Below the pieces are notes generated by a model. The model was not told where the DNA came from, searched no databases, and saw only the letters and a list, made by a program, of their open reading frames with translations. A program made the translations under genes and the position numbers. Shown here piece after piece: positions 18,576 to 28,000 of a DNA stretch of 64,000 nt. The stretch lies in assembly GCA_013152435.1 (NCBI GenBank), contig JAADGJ010000076.1, forward strand, positions 95,581-159,580, given 5' to 3'. Every line of letters begins with the position of its first letter. Positions within the stretch are counted from its first letter, which is position 1. This DNA is from Chloroflexota bacterium (GTDB lineage: Bacteria; Chloroflexota; Anaerolineae; DUEN01).

Positions 18576-20720
18576 ATGTTGGGTATTGTGCATGGCAAGA
18601 AGCAGAGAAGCTGCGAGGAAGAATTGAAGCATCTGCAGGGTCAGATACACGATCTGGCCGCGGAGATGAGGACCCTCGTCCGAGGCATCGTCGAGGGCAG
18701 GCTGGATACGCGTGCAAACCCCGACAAATTCGACGAGGAGTTCGCGGAGATCGTGGAGGGCGTCAACGCTGCGTTGGACGCGGCGGTGAAACCCCTGGGG
18801 AGAGTGAGAGAGTGCACGGATCTTCTGCGGAAAGGCGAGATCCCGCGGAAGATCGAGGAGGAGTGCAGGGGCGAGTGGTGTCAGGTCAGGGACAGCATCA
18901 ACGATTTGATCGACGTGGTCAACGGCCTGGTTGAGGGCAGCGCGGAGATGGCGCGTGCGGCCGCCGCTGGTGACCTGGATGTGCGGGTGGACACCTCCCG
19001 GTTTGAGGGCGTCTGGAGGACAATCCTTCAGGGACTGAACGAGACGGCCGAAGGCATGATCGTGCCGATGCGAGAGGTCGGCCACGTCCTGGAGCGGATG
19101 GCGGCGGGAGAGTTCCAGGCCCGTGTTGTGGGAGAGTATCGTGGGGATTACGACGTCCTGAAGCGCTCGGTGAACGCGTTGGGCGAGCAGTTGATGGGCG
19201 TACAGGAAGAGATTGAGAGGATCCGGATCAAGGTGCAGGAGGGGGATCTGGGCGTTCGAGGGGAGGCCGATCGGTTCCAGGGCGATATCGCGGGTATGGT
19301 GGATGGCTTCAACGAGGTGCTGGATGCCGTTGTGGAGCCGATCAATGAGGCCCTGGATGTGATCTCGGCGATCGCTCAGGGAGACCTGACGCAGGAGGTG
19401 GTAGGCGATTACCGGGGGGATCACGCCCGGTTGAAGGAAGGCATCAACGCCATGGTCACCAACCTGCGCGATCTGATCGTCCAGGTGCAGTCGGGGGCGG
19501 CCAGCGTGGCCTCGGCTTCCGCTCAGATCCAGGCGGCCACGGAGCAGGCCGCGGAGGCGGTGCAGCAGGTGGCGGCGACCATCCAGCAGGTGGCGGAGGG
19601 GACCGCCCAGCAGACGGAGGCTGTCACTCGCGCTGCGGCTCAGGTGGATCAGATGACGCAGGCCATTGACGGGATCGCCCAGGGCGCGCAGGAGCAGGCG
19701 CAGGCGGTGGAGCAGGCCTCTCGTGCGGTGGCCGAGATGACGGCGGCGAACGAGCAGGTGATGAGCAGCGCCCAGATGAGCGCCGAGATGAGCGAGGAGT
19801 CGGCGCAGAAGGCCGAGGCCGGCGCGGAGACGGTGCGGAAGATGATGGCCGCGATGGAGGCGGTTCGCGAGACCGTGGCAGAGGTTGGCCAGAAGGTGGA
19901 GCAGATGCAGGAGTACTCCGCCCAGGTCGGCGCCATTGTGGAGACCATCGACGACATCGCGGAGCAGACGAACCTGTTGGCGCTGAACGCGGCCATTGAG
20001 GCGGCACGCGCCGGGGAGCAAGGCCGAGGGTTCGCGGTGGTGGCTGATGAGGTGCGGAAGCTAGCGGAGCGAGCCGGACAGGCCACGAAGGAGATCGCCC
20101 AACTGATCGGGAACGTGCAGGAGGGCACGCAAGCGGTGGTGAAGGCCCTGGAGGCGAACCTGCGGCAGGTGGAGTCGGGCTCGGCGTTGGCGGCGCAGGC
20201 GGACGAGGCGCTGCAGGAGATCTCCCAGATGGCGGAGCAGGTGAACGAGCAGGTGGAGCAGATCGAGATCGCGGCGCAGAAGATGACGGCGGCGAATCAG
20301 GAGCTGGTGAAGGTCATCGAGAGCGTCTCGGCCATCGCGGAGGAGAACACGGCGGCGACGGAGCAGGTGGCGGCGAGCAGCGGCGAGATCAACGAGGCGA
20401 TGGAGACGGTGGCCAGCGTGAGCGAGGAGAACGGCGCTGCCGCGGAGGAGGTGAGCGCGGCCGCGGAGGAGATGAGCGCCCAGTCGGAGGAGATAGCGGC
20501 CTCGGCTCAGAGCCTGTCCGACCTGGCGGAACAGTTGACGGCGTTGATCTCACAGTTCAGGCTGACGGGAGATGGATTGGGAGTCGCTCAGGAGATGGGG
20601 GAACGTGTAGTGGTCAGAGCGCATGGGGATGGATCAGAGAACGGGCATGCGAGGCCGGAAGCGGTGGCGAAATCGGTGCCGACGAAGGTGTCGGTGAGCA
20701 ATGGGAATGGTCGATCGTAG
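18576..20720 (+). CDS. Soluble chemoreceptor with repeated HAMP-like domains
   Basis: This 714-residue receptor has no membrane segment and should be cytoplasmic. Its first 320 residues are a chain of HAMP-like repeats, shown by recurring units such as [49 protein letters not shown] and [17 protein letters not shown]. The C-terminal signalling coiled coil carries the standard tip [19 protein letters not shown], and in this part it closely resembles the preceding receptor, so the two probably share a duplicated signalling module. Poly-HAMP soluble receptors are known, but their inputs are often unclear. ATG 18576 is preferred because the GGGAGGAG ribosome site lies between it and the upstream ATG 18558. 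A 35-base hairpin separates it from cheW. Confidence 0.93.
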   Translation: MLGIVHGKKQRSCEEELKHLQGQIHDLAAEMRTLVRGIVEGRLDTRANPDKFDEEFAEIVEGVNAALDAAVKPLGRVRECTDLLRKGEIPRKIEEECRGEWCQVRDSINDLIDVVNGLVEGSAEMARAAAAGDLDVRVDTSRFEGVWRTILQGLNETAEGMIVPMREVGHVLERMAAGEFQARVVGEYRGDYDVLKRSVNALGEQLMGVQEEIERIRIKVQEGDLGVRGEADRFQGDIAGMVDGFNEVLDAVVEPINEALDVISAIAQGDLTQEVVGDYRGDHARLKEGINAMVTNLRDLIVQVQSGAASVASASAQIQAATEQAAEAVQQVAATIQQVAEGTAQQTEAVTRAAAQVDQMTQAIDGIAQGAQEQAQAVEQASRAVAEMTAANEQVMSSAQMSAEMSEESAQKAEAGAETVRKMMAAMEAVRETVAEVGQKVEQMQEYSAQVGAIVETIDDIAEQTNLLALNAAIEAARAGEQGRGFAVVADEVRKLAERAGQATKEIAQLIGNVQEGTQAVVKALEANLRQVESGSALAAQADEALQEISQMAEQVNEQVEQIEIAAQKMTAANQELVKVIESVSAIAEENTAATEQVAASSGEINEAMETVASVSEENGAAAEEVSAAAEEMSAQSEEIAASAQSLSDLAEQLTALISQFRLTGDGLGVAQEMGERVVVRAHGDGSENGHARPEAVAKSVPTKVSVSNGNGRS

Positions 20721-20741
20721 GGGGATTAGAGGAGCCAGATA

Positions 20742-20776
20742 GTGGGGGGAAGCGATGAGCCATCGCTTTCCCCCAC
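20742..20776 (+). terminator. Long hairpin between the chemoreceptor gene and cheW
   Basis: A 16-base arm at 20742-20757 pairs with 20761-20776 around a 3-base loop, with one G-T wobble. No T tract follows. It lies 22 bases after the receptor stop and 48 before the cheW ATG, so it may limit read-through or process the mRNA between receptor and cheW. Confidence 0.55.
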
Positions 20777-20823
20777 GCACAGCCACACAAGATAAAGCCA
20801 TTCTGAGGAAAGGAGGAAGCGAG

Positions 20824-21321
20824 ATGGCATCGGAGGCTGTGAATGCTGAGGCGGTAGGCAGCGTGCGAGAGGAACAGCTGGTGGTGTTCCGGCTGGGCGA
20901 TGAGCTGTATGGGATCGACATCAATCGAGTGCAGGGAATCGAGCGGATGCAGCGGGTGACGAAAGTGCCGCGTGCCCCCGAGTTCGTGGAGGGGGTGATC
21001 AACCTGCGAGGGCAGATCACCCCGGTGATCGATCTGCGGGTCCGGCTGGGCTTTGAGCGGGTGGAGGCGACCAAGGAATCCCGCATCGTGGTCGTGATGA
21101 TGGGAGAGGATCGAGTGGGATTGGTGGTGGACGGTGTGGACGGGGTGACGCGAGTGCCCGTGGACCGGATCGAGCCGCCATCGGACCTGGTGAAATCAGA
21201 GGAGGCCGCGTATCTGCGGGGGATCGCCAAGCTGGACGGGGGATTGCTGGTCCTGCTGGATCTGGACAAGGTGCTGGAGGGATATGAGGTTGGCAGGGTT
21301 GAGGTAGCCGAGGCCGCCTAA
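20824..21321 (+). CDS. cheW: Chemotaxis coupling protein CheW
   Basis: CheW links chemoreceptors to the kinase CheA. The 165-residue single-domain protein has the CheW fold signatures: LVVFRLGDELYGIDINRVQ, then PEFVEGVINLRGQITPVIDL, then MGEDRVGLVVDGVDGVTRV and an acidic-basic tail. The start ATG 20824 is preceded by AAAGGAGGAAGC; an earlier in-frame codon at 20755 would place translation inside the hairpin. It is followed by cheA after 41 bases. Confidence 0.96.
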   Translation: MASEAVNAEAVGSVREEQLVVFRLGDELYGIDINRVQGIERMQRVTKVPRAPEFVEGVINLRGQITPVIDLRVRLGFERVEATKESRIVVVMMGEDRVGLVVDGVDGVTRVPVDRIEPPSDLVKSEEAAYLRGIAKLDGGLLVLLDLDKVLEGYEVGRVEVAEAA

Positions 21322-21362
21322 GCGTTCGTAGGGAACATCCATGTCGGTCGGGGGTGGAACTT

Positions 21363-23444
21363 ATGGAGATGAACTTTGATCTCACGCCGGAGGAGGCGGA
21401 GGTTTTCCTCCAGGAGGCTGATGAGCTCATCACCAGCCTGGATGAGAACTTCGTTCGGCTTGAGAGGGACGATGCGGATCCTGCGCTGTTGCAAGACATC
21501 TTTCGCAGCGCGCACACACTGAAGGGTAGCGCGGGGATGATCGGGCATCAGGCGATGGCGGCCGTGATGCACGAGATGGAAACCACCCTGGATCGGCTAC
21601 GTCAGGGCCAACTTCATGTGACCGTTGAGCTGGTGGACACCCTGTTTGCCGCACTGGATGTTGTCCGGGCGATGGTGGAGGAGGTCAGGACCTCGCAGAG
21701 CAGTGGGGTGGAGTACGATGACGTATTGACGGCCCTGCGGGCCTTTGCAGAGGGTTCACAAGGGACAGGTGGAAGGGAAGCTGCTGATGATCACCCGGTT
21801 CCCCCTGTTCCGGAGGATGCGCTGCCTCCGGATGTGGAGCAGGCGTTCCTGGTCTTCGCGACCATCGCTCAGGACAGCGTGGCGCCCGGGGGACGCGCGC
21901 TTCAGGTCCTGCTGGCGCTCGACCAGTCCGCTCGGGTTCTGTGGAGCCAGCCCACGATCGATGACCTTGATGAGGAATGGTCTGAGCATCAAGTCCTGGC
22001 CCTGGTCACGGACGCGGATCCGGCGCAGTTGGAGCAGTTGCTGAGCACCATCTCCGAGGTGGAGTCGCGCGTGATGCCGTACTCCCCGGCGGAGACGGGC
22101 GAATCCCTCTCCGCTTCCCTCCCATCTCCTGAGTCGCAGAAGGCTCCCGAGGCGGAGGGGGCGCCTGATGCGGAGAAGGGCCCCTCACCCCAGAAGCCGT
22201 CCGGTGATGGCCGCGTCGCCTCAGGGCGGAAACCGGCCGTGGACGGGAAGACGCGCTGGGTGCGGACCAGCGTGGAGCGCCTCGATAAGTTGATGAACCT
22301 GGTGGGCGAGCTGGTGATCGACCGAAACCGGCTCTTTCAGATCCGAGCGCGGCTGCTGGATGGGGAGAACCGGGAGGAACTGCTCATGCACCTGGGCGAC
22401 GCCATCTCGCATCTCTCCTGGATCACGGACCAGCTGCAGGACGAGGTCATGCGGGCGCGAATGGTGCCCGTGTCCCAGGTTTTCAATAAGTTCCCCCGTT
22501 TGGTGCGGGGACTGGCTCGGGACCTGGGCAAGAAGGTCGAGTTGGTGATCGAGGGGCAGGATACGGAGCTGGACCGCTCGGTGATCGAGCTGATCAATGA
22601 TCCCCTGGTGCATCTAATACGCAATGCCGTCGACCATGGCATCGAGCCGCCGGAGGAGCGGGTGGCCGTCGGCAAGCCGGAGACGGGGCGAATCCTCCTG
22701 TCCGCTCGCTCGGAGGAGAACCACATCATCATCACCGTCGAGGATGATGGGCAAGGGATCAATCCGGACAAGATCCGCCAGACGGCGGTGGCTCGTGGCG
22801 TCCTGGATGAGGAGGCCGCGCGGCATCTCTCTGACGACGAGGCACTGGATCTGATCTTCGCCCCGGGGTTCAGCACGGCCAAGAAGGTGACCGAGCTCTC
22901 GGGTCGCGGCGTGGGCATGGACGTGGTGCGCACCAACGTGGAGCGGCTGAACGGGACCGTGCGGGTGAGCAGCCGGCCAGGGGCTGGGACGACGTTCGAG
23001 TTGCGATTGCCGCTGACCCTGGCCATCATGCCGGCCCTGATGGTCTCCGTCTCGGATCAGATCTACGCGATCCCGCTGGCGTCCGTCATGAGCACGCTGA
23101 AGGTGGAATCGGATCAGATCTCCAACGTGCTTCACCAGGGCGTGATGACCCTGCGCGATCGGGTGCTGCCCCTGCTGTGGCTCTCGGACTTCTTCGGCTG
23201 GGAGAATGGGCATCAGGCGGACTCTTGCTACGTCGTGGCCGTGCGGTGGGGGGATGCCCAGGTGGGCATCGTGGTAGATGGTCTGCTGGGCCAGCAGGAT
23301 GTGGTCGTGAAGCCACTGGGGTATCAAATCGGGGACATCCCAGGGATTGCGGGGGGCACGATCATGGGAGATGGCACCGTCGCCCTCATCGTGGATGTAC
23401 CCGGGTTGGTCGAGACGACCTTGCGGGAGCGGAAGGCCGCATAA
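21363..23444 (+). CDS. cheA: Chemotaxis histidine kinase CheA
   Basis: CheA phosphorylates itself and passes phosphate to CheY and CheB in response to receptors. Domains in order of the 693-residue protein are: P1 with the phospho-His in FRSAHTLKGSAGM (about residue 51), a P2-like region of about 130-230, an acidic linker, P3 dimerisation (RLDKLMNLVGELVIDRNRL), P4 ATPase with NAVDHGIE, EDDGQGINP and GRGVGMDVVRTN, and a C-terminal CheW-like P5 that begins near TLAIMPALMV. All kinase motifs look intact. ATG 21363 is preferred over GTG 21354 because the G-rich stretch before it gives a better ribosome-site spacing; ATG 21369 is a further alternative. It lies between cheW and the cheC-like gene. 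Confidence 0.96.
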   Translation: MEMNFDLTPEEAEVFLQEADELITSLDENFVRLERDDADPALLQDIFRSAHTLKGSAGMIGHQAMAAVMHEMETTLDRLRQGQLHVTVELVDTLFAALDVVRAMVEEVRTSQSSGVEYDDVLTALRAFAEGSQGTGGREAADDHPVPPVPEDALPPDVEQAFLVFATIAQDSVAPGGRALQVLLALDQSARVLWSQPTIDDLDEEWSEHQVLALVTDADPAQLEQLLSTISEVESRVMPYSPAETGESLSASLPSPESQKAPEAEGAPDAEKGPSPQKPSGDGRVASGRKPAVDGKTRWVRTSVERLDKLMNLVGELVIDRNRLFQIRARLLDGENREELLMHLGDAISHLSWITDQLQDEVMRARMVPVSQVFNKFPRLVRGLARDLGKKVELVIEGQDTELDRSVIELINDPLVHLIRNAVDHGIEPPEERVAVGKPETGRILLSARSEENHIIITVEDDGQGINPDKIRQTAVARGVLDEEAARHLSDDEALDLIFAPGFSTAKKVTELSGRGVGMDVVRTNVERLNGTVRVSSRPGAGTTFELRLPLTLAIMPALMVSVSDQIYAIPLASVMSTLKVESDQISNVLHQGVMTLRDRVLPLLWLSDFFGWENGHQADSCYVVAVRWGDAQVGIVVDGLLGQQDVVVKPLGYQIGDIPGIAGGTIMGDGTVALIVDVPGLVETTLRERKAA

Positions 23445-23463
23445 TCGATGGAGGAGGTGTCGG

Positions 23464-24084
23464 GTGAGCGGAGGGAATGGTCAGTTTGATCGCGTGATGG
23501 AGGCGATCACGAAACAGGGGCTGTCCACCACGGCGGAGGGGCTGTCCACGATGCTGGGGCGCCCCATCCAGGTGCAGGTCCCTCGTGTGAGCAGGGTCCC
23601 CATCCGTGATGTCGCGAATCGTGTGGGCGGCCCGGAGCAGCTCATCGTGGCCGTGTATCTCATGACTACGGGGGATCTTCCCGGCCATATCATGCTGATC
23701 CTACCCCATGAGAGCGCGTTGCGGCTGGTGGATATGCTGCTGGAGCAGCCCGAGGGGACCACGCAGCAGCTGACTCCGCTGGGGGAGTCGGCTCTGGGCG
23801 AGGTAGGCAACATCTCTGCATCCATGTTGCTCAACTTCATCGCGGCGACGCTGGGACTGAGCGCTCGTCCATCGCCGCCGGCCGTCATCGTGGATATGGC
23901 AGGCGCCATTTTGGACGTGATCCTGACCAGCGTCTGCCAGTCGGATGATGAGTTGCTGTTGTTGGAGGCGGTTTTTCAGGGACCGGATCGCAAGATGGAG
24001 GTGTACTTCTGGCTCGTCCCCGACAATGGCGCGGGCTTGGACGCTTTCGGAGGCGACGAGGATGGCGAACAGGCGATTGTCTGA
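23464..24084 (+). CDS. cheC: CheC-like chemotaxis phosphatase
   Basis: CheC-family proteins remove phosphate from CheY-P and bind CheD to tune adaptation. The 206-residue product has the family signature ESALGEVGNISASMLLNF, which supplies the catalytic Glu and Asn of one active site. CheC normally carries a second such motif; only one convincing copy is seen here, so activity may be reduced or the protein may act mainly as a CheD partner. GTG 23464 follows a GGAGGAGG ribosome site. Its end overlaps cheD by 23 bases, matching the known CheC-CheD partnership. Confidence 0.82.
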   Translation: MSGGNGQFDRVMEAITKQGLSTTAEGLSTMLGRPIQVQVPRVSRVPIRDVANRVGGPEQLIVAVYLMTTGDLPGHIMLILPHESALRLVDMLLEQPEGTTQQLTPLGESALGEVGNISASMLLNFIAATLGLSARPSPPAVIVDMAGAILDVILTSVCQSDDELLLLEAVFQGPDRKMEVYFWLVPDNGAGLDAFGGDEDGEQAIV

Positions 24085-24613
24085 CGACAAGGGACGGAGC
24101 GAACATCTGCAGGATAAGAACACGATCGCCGTTGGCCTTGGGGAGATGGTGGTGACCAAAGATAGGGAACACGTGCTGGTGGCTTATGGGTTGGGATCGT
24201 GTATCGGGTTGGCCGCTTATGATCCGATGGGGCCGGTGGCTGGGATGCTCCACGCGGTGTTGCCGATGCGCCGCAATGGGGATGACAATCTGTACAAGTT
24301 TGTGGACACGGGGATACCGGCGTTAATCGACGAGATGAAGCGTATGGGGGCGAGTATGCGCCGGATCCGGTGGTATGTGGCGGGCGGAGCTCATATGTTG
24401 ACCGCCCCCGGATTCAAGGGGATGTTCGACATTGGGCGTCGAAACGTGGAGATGACGCAGCGGCTTCTGACCGAATACGGGATCGAGCCGGTGGCCATGG
24501 CCGTGCGTGGAAGCAAGGGGCGTACGCTCAAGCTATATGTGGCCAGTGGCCGCGTTACGGTTCGCTTCGCTGGAGGGGAGGAGAAAGTTCTGTCTGTCGC
24601 CGGCAAGCGCTGA
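24062..24613 (+). CDS. cheD: Chemoreceptor glutamine deamidase CheD
   Basis: CheD deamidates specific receptor glutamines and binds CheC. The 183-residue protein has the catalytic segment GLGSCIGLAAYD with the active-site Cys, the catalytic His in GMLHAVLPM, and the conserved GGAHML that follows. The start ATG 24062 lies inside the end of cheC with an overlapping frame, so translation is probably coupled; GGAGGCGACGAGG precedes it. A tail with KLYVASGRVTVRFAGGEEK is typical of the family. The next gene is a receiver protein 33 bases further on. Confidence 0.93.
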   Translation: MANRRLSDDKGRSEHLQDKNTIAVGLGEMVVTKDREHVLVAYGLGSCIGLAAYDPMGPVAGMLHAVLPMRRNGDDNLYKFVDTGIPALIDEMKRMGASMRRIRWYVAGGAHMLTAPGFKGMFDIGRRNVEMTQRLLTEYGIEPVAMAVRGSKGRTLKLYVASGRVTVRFAGGEEKVLSVAGKR

Positions 24614-24646
24614 GAGAGATCGTTCGTGGGAACGCGGGGAGGGGAT

Positions 24647-25096
24647 ATGACTCGGATCGGCAGGGACGGCCAGCTACAACAGGTCCATTCCCATGAACGG
24701 GGGAATGGGACGGCATCTGCAGAGATGCGCCCGGCGATCCTCATCGTGGATGACGATCCGGAGCTGCGTCGATTGATCTCGCTGATCCTGGGGGATCGAT
24801 ATCAGGTGTTGGAGGCGAACAACGCGGACGAAGCGATCCGGGTGTTGGATCGATCCGCCTTTGGCCCCGCGGGATCTCAGATCAAGGTTGTCCTCCTGGA
24901 CATCATGATGCCGGGCATGGACGGGATCACGCTCTGTCGACGCATCAAGAAGGAGTTCGGGGTTCCCGTCATCATGTGCACTGCCCGGGTGACGAAGGGG
25001 GACGTGCAGGCGGCTTTGCGTAACGGGGCGGACGATTACCTGGCAAAGCCCTTTGATCATCAGACGTTGATCACCCGGGTGGCCAGGTACACATAG
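24647..25096 (+). CDS. Single-domain response regulator
   Basis: A 149-residue protein made of a Gln/His-rich N-terminal stretch of about 35 residues and a receiver domain: ILIVDDDPELRR (acidic pocket), VVLLDIMMPGMDG (phospho-Asp in LLDIMMP), a Thr in CTAR, and the conserved Lys in LAKPFD. No output domain is present. Between cheD and cheY, it may be a second CheY or a phosphate sink. ATG 24647 is chosen because GGGGAGGGG sits just upstream; GTG 24626 is possible. Confidence 0.88.
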   Translation: MTRIGRDGQLQQVHSHERGNGTASAEMRPAILIVDDDPELRRLISLILGDRYQVLEANNADEAIRVLDRSAFGPAGSQIKVVLLDIMMPGMDGITLCRRIKKEFGVPVIMCTARVTKGDVQAALRNGADDYLAKPFDHQTLITRVARYT

Positions 25097-25241
25097 ATAC
25101 GTCATTGATCGAATCTGCGATGCGATTGTGGAGAAGTGGGTAGAGGGGATAACGGATTCTGGGCCCCATTGGGGCTTGGAGTAACGACCGTCTCAGGAGT
25201 CATCATGCAAAATCCATCTGGGACTGAGGGAGGCTCGGAAG
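25097..25241. other. Gap between two receiver genes
   Basis: 145 bases. The only clear structure is a short GC hairpin at 25163-25175 (GCCCC and GGGGC around ATT). There is no clear promoter; an ATG at 25204 opens no meaningful frame. Confidence 0.3.
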
Positions 25242-25598
25242 ATGCCAAAGGTGCTCGTCGTGGATGATGCGCAATTCATGCGTATGCGCTGCGCTCGATT
25301 GCTCACAGAAAAGGGGTTTGAGGTGGTAGAGGCGGAGAACGGGGCTGAGGCCGTCCGTGTGTATCAGGAACAACGTCCGGACGTCGTTTTGATGGACATC
25401 ACGATGCCGGAGATGGATGGCCTCACCGCCTTGAAAGAGATTCGCCGCCACGATCCCAACGCTCGCGTGGCCATGTTGACCGCGTTGGGCCAGCAGGGGA
25501 TCGTGATCGAGGCGATTAAATCGGGGGCTCGGGACTTCATCGTCAAACCGTTTGATGCCGACCGCGTGTTGCAGGCGGTGAACAAGCTGCTCTCATAG
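25242..25598 (+). CDS. cheY: Chemotaxis response regulator CheY
   Basis: CheY-P binds the switch protein FliM and changes motor rotation. The 118-residue product is a bare receiver domain: VLVVDDAQFMRMR (acidic pocket), VVLMDITMPEMDG (phospho-Asp), MLTALGQ (switch Thr) and FIVKPFD (conserved Lys). The length and absence of an output domain match CheY. It lies with cheB and cheR, and the FliM in this window keeps an N-terminal CheY-binding peptide. GGAGGCTCGGAAG precedes ATG 25242. Confidence 0.92.
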   Translation: MPKVLVVDDAQFMRMRCARLLTEKGFEVVEAENGAEAVRVYQEQRPDVVLMDITMPEMDGLTALKEIRRHDPNARVAMLTALGQQGIVIEAIKSGARDFIVKPFDADRVLQAVNKLLS

Positions 25599-25630
25599 CG
25601 TCGTATACGCATTGGAAAGCGAGGGGAGCC

Positions 25631-26716
25631 ATGATTCGAGTACTCGTCGTGGACGATTCGGCGTTCATGCGGGCTGCGCTGACCCGGATCCTCGATCAAG
25701 ACCCGGAATTGGAGGTCGTGGGGACGGCCCGGGATGGCGTGGAGGCCTTGACGAAGGTGGAATCCCTGCAGCCCCATGTCATCACCCTGGACGTAGAGAT
25801 GCCCCGCATGAACGGGCTGGAGTTCCTGGCCCGTTTGATGAAAGAGCGCCCCATGCCGGTCGTCATGCTGAGCAGCCTCACGCAGGAGGGGGCTGATACG
25901 ACGATCGAGGCGTTGACGCTGGGGGCGGTGGACTTCGTCCCAAAGCCCGATCGGACGATCTCCATTCATCAGGTCGCCCCCGACCTGATCACTAAGATCA
26001 AGCGGGCAGTCACGGCGAAGGTGTCCCCGGGCCCGCGTCGCCGCCCGTTGCGACGGGATGGCCATCGCAGTCGTCCGAGGATCGTAGCGACCCGTGAGGA
26101 CTGGGATCGGGTGTTGGTGATCGGCTCCTCCACGGGAGGACCTCGTGCGCTGCGGGAGGTGTTTAGCGGACTCCCAGGGGATCTGCCGGCCCCTGTGCTG
26201 GTGGTGCAGCATATGCCGCAAGGGTTCACCCGCTCCCTGGCGGAGCATTTGAACGAGTGCTCGGAGCTGGAGGTGAGGGAGGCGAGCGCAGGTGATCGCC
26301 TTGAGCGCGGCGTGGCGCTGCTGGCCCCGGGGGGATATCACATGACCGTGCGTCGCAGCGGCGTGATCCGTCTGGACCAGGGGCCGACGGTGAACGGTGT
26401 GCGGCCTGCGGTAGATGTGACCCTGCTCTCGGCTGTGGCGGCCTTTGGCGCCCGGGTTGTGGCGGCCATCCTGACGGGCATGGGGCGTGATGGAACGGAC
26501 GGAGCGCGAGCGCTGAAACAGGCGGGCGGATACGTGTTGGCGGAGCATGAGTCGACCTGCGTGGTGTATGGCATGCCCAAGAGCATCATCACGGAAGGGC
26601 TTGCGGACGAGGTGGCCGTGATCGAGGAGATGGCCCAAGCCATCGTTCGTTATCTGGAGAAACCCATAAGGGAGCGGAAGGATGATCGAGCAAGACTATC
26701 GGCTCGTGTATCGTAA
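25631..26716 (+). CDS. cheB: Protein-glutamate methylesterase CheB
   Basis: CheB removes methyl groups from receptors, and may deamidate them, once phosphorylated. The 361-residue protein has a receiver domain at about 1-125 (VLVVDDSAFMR, ITLDVEMPRMNG, KPD) and, after an Arg-rich linker, a C-terminal esterase domain. The esterase has GSSTGGPRAL (catalytic Ser), VVQHMPQGFT (catalytic His) and ILTGMGRDGTDG (catalytic Asp). All three catalytic residues are present. The end overlaps cheR by 35 bases, so adaptation enzymes are probably co-translated. The start ATG 25631 follows GCGAGGGGAGCC. Confidence 0.96.
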   Translation: MIRVLVVDDSAFMRAALTRILDQDPELEVVGTARDGVEALTKVESLQPHVITLDVEMPRMNGLEFLARLMKERPMPVVMLSSLTQEGADTTIEALTLGAVDFVPKPDRTISIHQVAPDLITKIKRAVTAKVSPGPRRRPLRRDGHRSRPRIVATREDWDRVLVIGSSTGGPRALREVFSGLPGDLPAPVLVVQHMPQGFTRSLAEHLNECSELEVREASAGDRLERGVALLAPGGYHMTVRRSGVIRLDQGPTVNGVRPAVDVTLLSAVAAFGARVVAAILTGMGRDGTDGARALKQAGGYVLAEHESTCVVYGMPKSIITEGLADEVAVIEEMAQAIVRYLEKPIRERKDDRARLSARVS

Positions 26717-27488
26717 GATCAAGCGGCTGACGGGCATCGACCTATCTTACTACAAGGGACGTCAGGTACAACGTCGCCTGGAGGCGTATCTCAGGCGCAG
26801 CGGCGCGGCGAACTGGAGGGAATACCTCCATCGCCTGGAGCAGGATCCTCAGGAGGTGAAGGCTCTCCGGGACTATCTGACGATCAATGTCTCCTGTTTC
26901 TTCCGGGACCCGCACAAGTTCCAGTATCTGCGGGAGAAGATCCTGCCCGAGCTCGTGCGGCCGGGGGGAAAGTTGCACATGTGGAGCGCCGGGTGCTCCT
27001 ATGGCGCCGAGGCGTACACGCTCGCCATCCTGGGCGACCTGACGCGGGCGAGGTGGTTCCAGGTATGGGCTACGGACGTCGATCGCGGGGCCCTGACCAG
27101 GGCGCGAGCCGGGGGGCCGTATACCGATGAGGATGTGAAATATGTGGCGCCGGATCTCCTGAAGCGATACTTTGACCGACGGGATGATGGGTTCTACGTC
27201 AAGCGGACTTTGCGCCGTCATGTGGTGTTTGAGGAGCACAACCTGCTGGAGGATCAGGTGACGCGAGAGTTCGACCTGGTCCTGTGCCGTAACGTGATCA
27301 TCTACTTCTCGGATGAGGCGAAGCGAAAGGTGCTGACGCGCCTGGTGGGGGCGCTGCGACCGGATGGGGTGCTCTTTATCGGGGGGACGGAGGTGATCTC
27401 CACCGCGCTGGCGCGGGAATTGGGCCTTCAGTCGGCAGGCATTTCCTTCTATCGAAAGATGGCTCACGTGATGGAGGGCGTGGTATGA
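26682..27488 (+). CDS. cheR: Receptor methyltransferase CheR
   Basis: CheR methylates receptor glutamates using S-adenosylmethionine and so sets the adapted signalling level. The 268-residue protein has the N-terminal all-alpha domain (DLSYYKGRQVQRRLEAYLRR) and a methyltransferase domain with the SAM-binding motif MWSAGCSYGAEAYTLA, plus DLVLCRNVIIYF and PDGVLFIGGTE. It overlaps cheB by 35 bases and the cheX-like gene by 4 bases. No extra TPR or other domain is fused. GGGAGCGGAAGG precedes ATG 26682. Confidence 0.96.
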   Translation: MIEQDYRLVYRKIKRLTGIDLSYYKGRQVQRRLEAYLRRSGAANWREYLHRLEQDPQEVKALRDYLTINVSCFFRDPHKFQYLREKILPELVRPGGKLHMWSAGCSYGAEAYTLAILGDLTRARWFQVWATDVDRGALTRARAGGPYTDEDVKYVAPDLLKRYFDRRDDGFYVKRTLRRHVVFEEHNLLEDQVTREFDLVLCRNVIIYFSDEAKRKVLTRLVGALRPDGVLFIGGTEVISTALARELGLQSAGISFYRKMAHVMEGVV

Positions 27489-28000
27489 ACGTGAAATTCA
27501 TCAATCCGTTCGTGATCGCCGCGGGGGAGGTCTTGCGGTCCGAGGTGCAGGCGGATGTCCGTCGAGGTGAGGTGAAGGTTTCCAATTCCGCCCACACGCA
27601 GAACGAGGTGACGGCCCTGTTCACCCTGGTAGGCCAGGTGGAGGGCGTCGTCATGTACGGCATGAGCAAGGAGATGGCGCTGGCCTTTGTGTCCAAGATG
27701 TTGGGCCAGCCGGTGGAGGAACTGGACGAGCTGGCGCAGAGCGGGATCGCCGAGCTGGGGAACGTGATCACGGGACATGCCAGCACGCTGTTGGCCTCGC
27801 AGGGGTATCACACTGACATCTCCGTGCCCACGCTCATCATCGGCGCCGGGGCGCAGATCTCCACGTTGGACTTCCAGCGGTTGGTGGTGCCTCTGGTTAC
27901 CCAGTACGGGACTCTGGAGGTCCAGCTGGCGCTCCGGGAGAGGAGGAATGGCTCCTCATCGTCTCGGCAGGAGGTGGCGGGAGCCGCCAAGCAGGCGTGA
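27485..28000 (+). CDS. cheX: CheX-like chemotaxis phosphatase
   Basis: CheX-family proteins dephosphorylate CheY-P. The 171-residue protein opens with NVKFINPFVIAAGEVL, a typical CheX start, and carries IAELGNVITGHASTL, which supplies the catalytic Glu and Asn. Hydrophobic strands follow (TDISVPTLIIGAG) and the tail is charged. It starts 4 bases inside cheR (ATGA), so translation is coupled. With the cheC-like gene in the same operon the cell would have two CheY-P phosphatases. Two receivers without recognised output lie close by and may be alternative substrates. Confidence 0.88.
   Translation: MNVKFINPFVIAAGEVLRSEVQADVRRGEVKVSNSAHTQNEVTALFTLVGQVEGVVMYGMSKEMALAFVSKMLGQPVEELDELAQSGIAELGNVITGHASTLLASQGYHTDISVPTLIIGAGAQISTLDFQRLVVPLVTQYGTLEVQLALRERRNGSSSSRQEVAGAAKQA

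Noticed and set aside
18387..25160. Shared 13-base string ATAACGGATTCTG at about 18387 and 25148
   Set aside because: A 13-base match is expected by chance in 64 kb and the surroundings differ.
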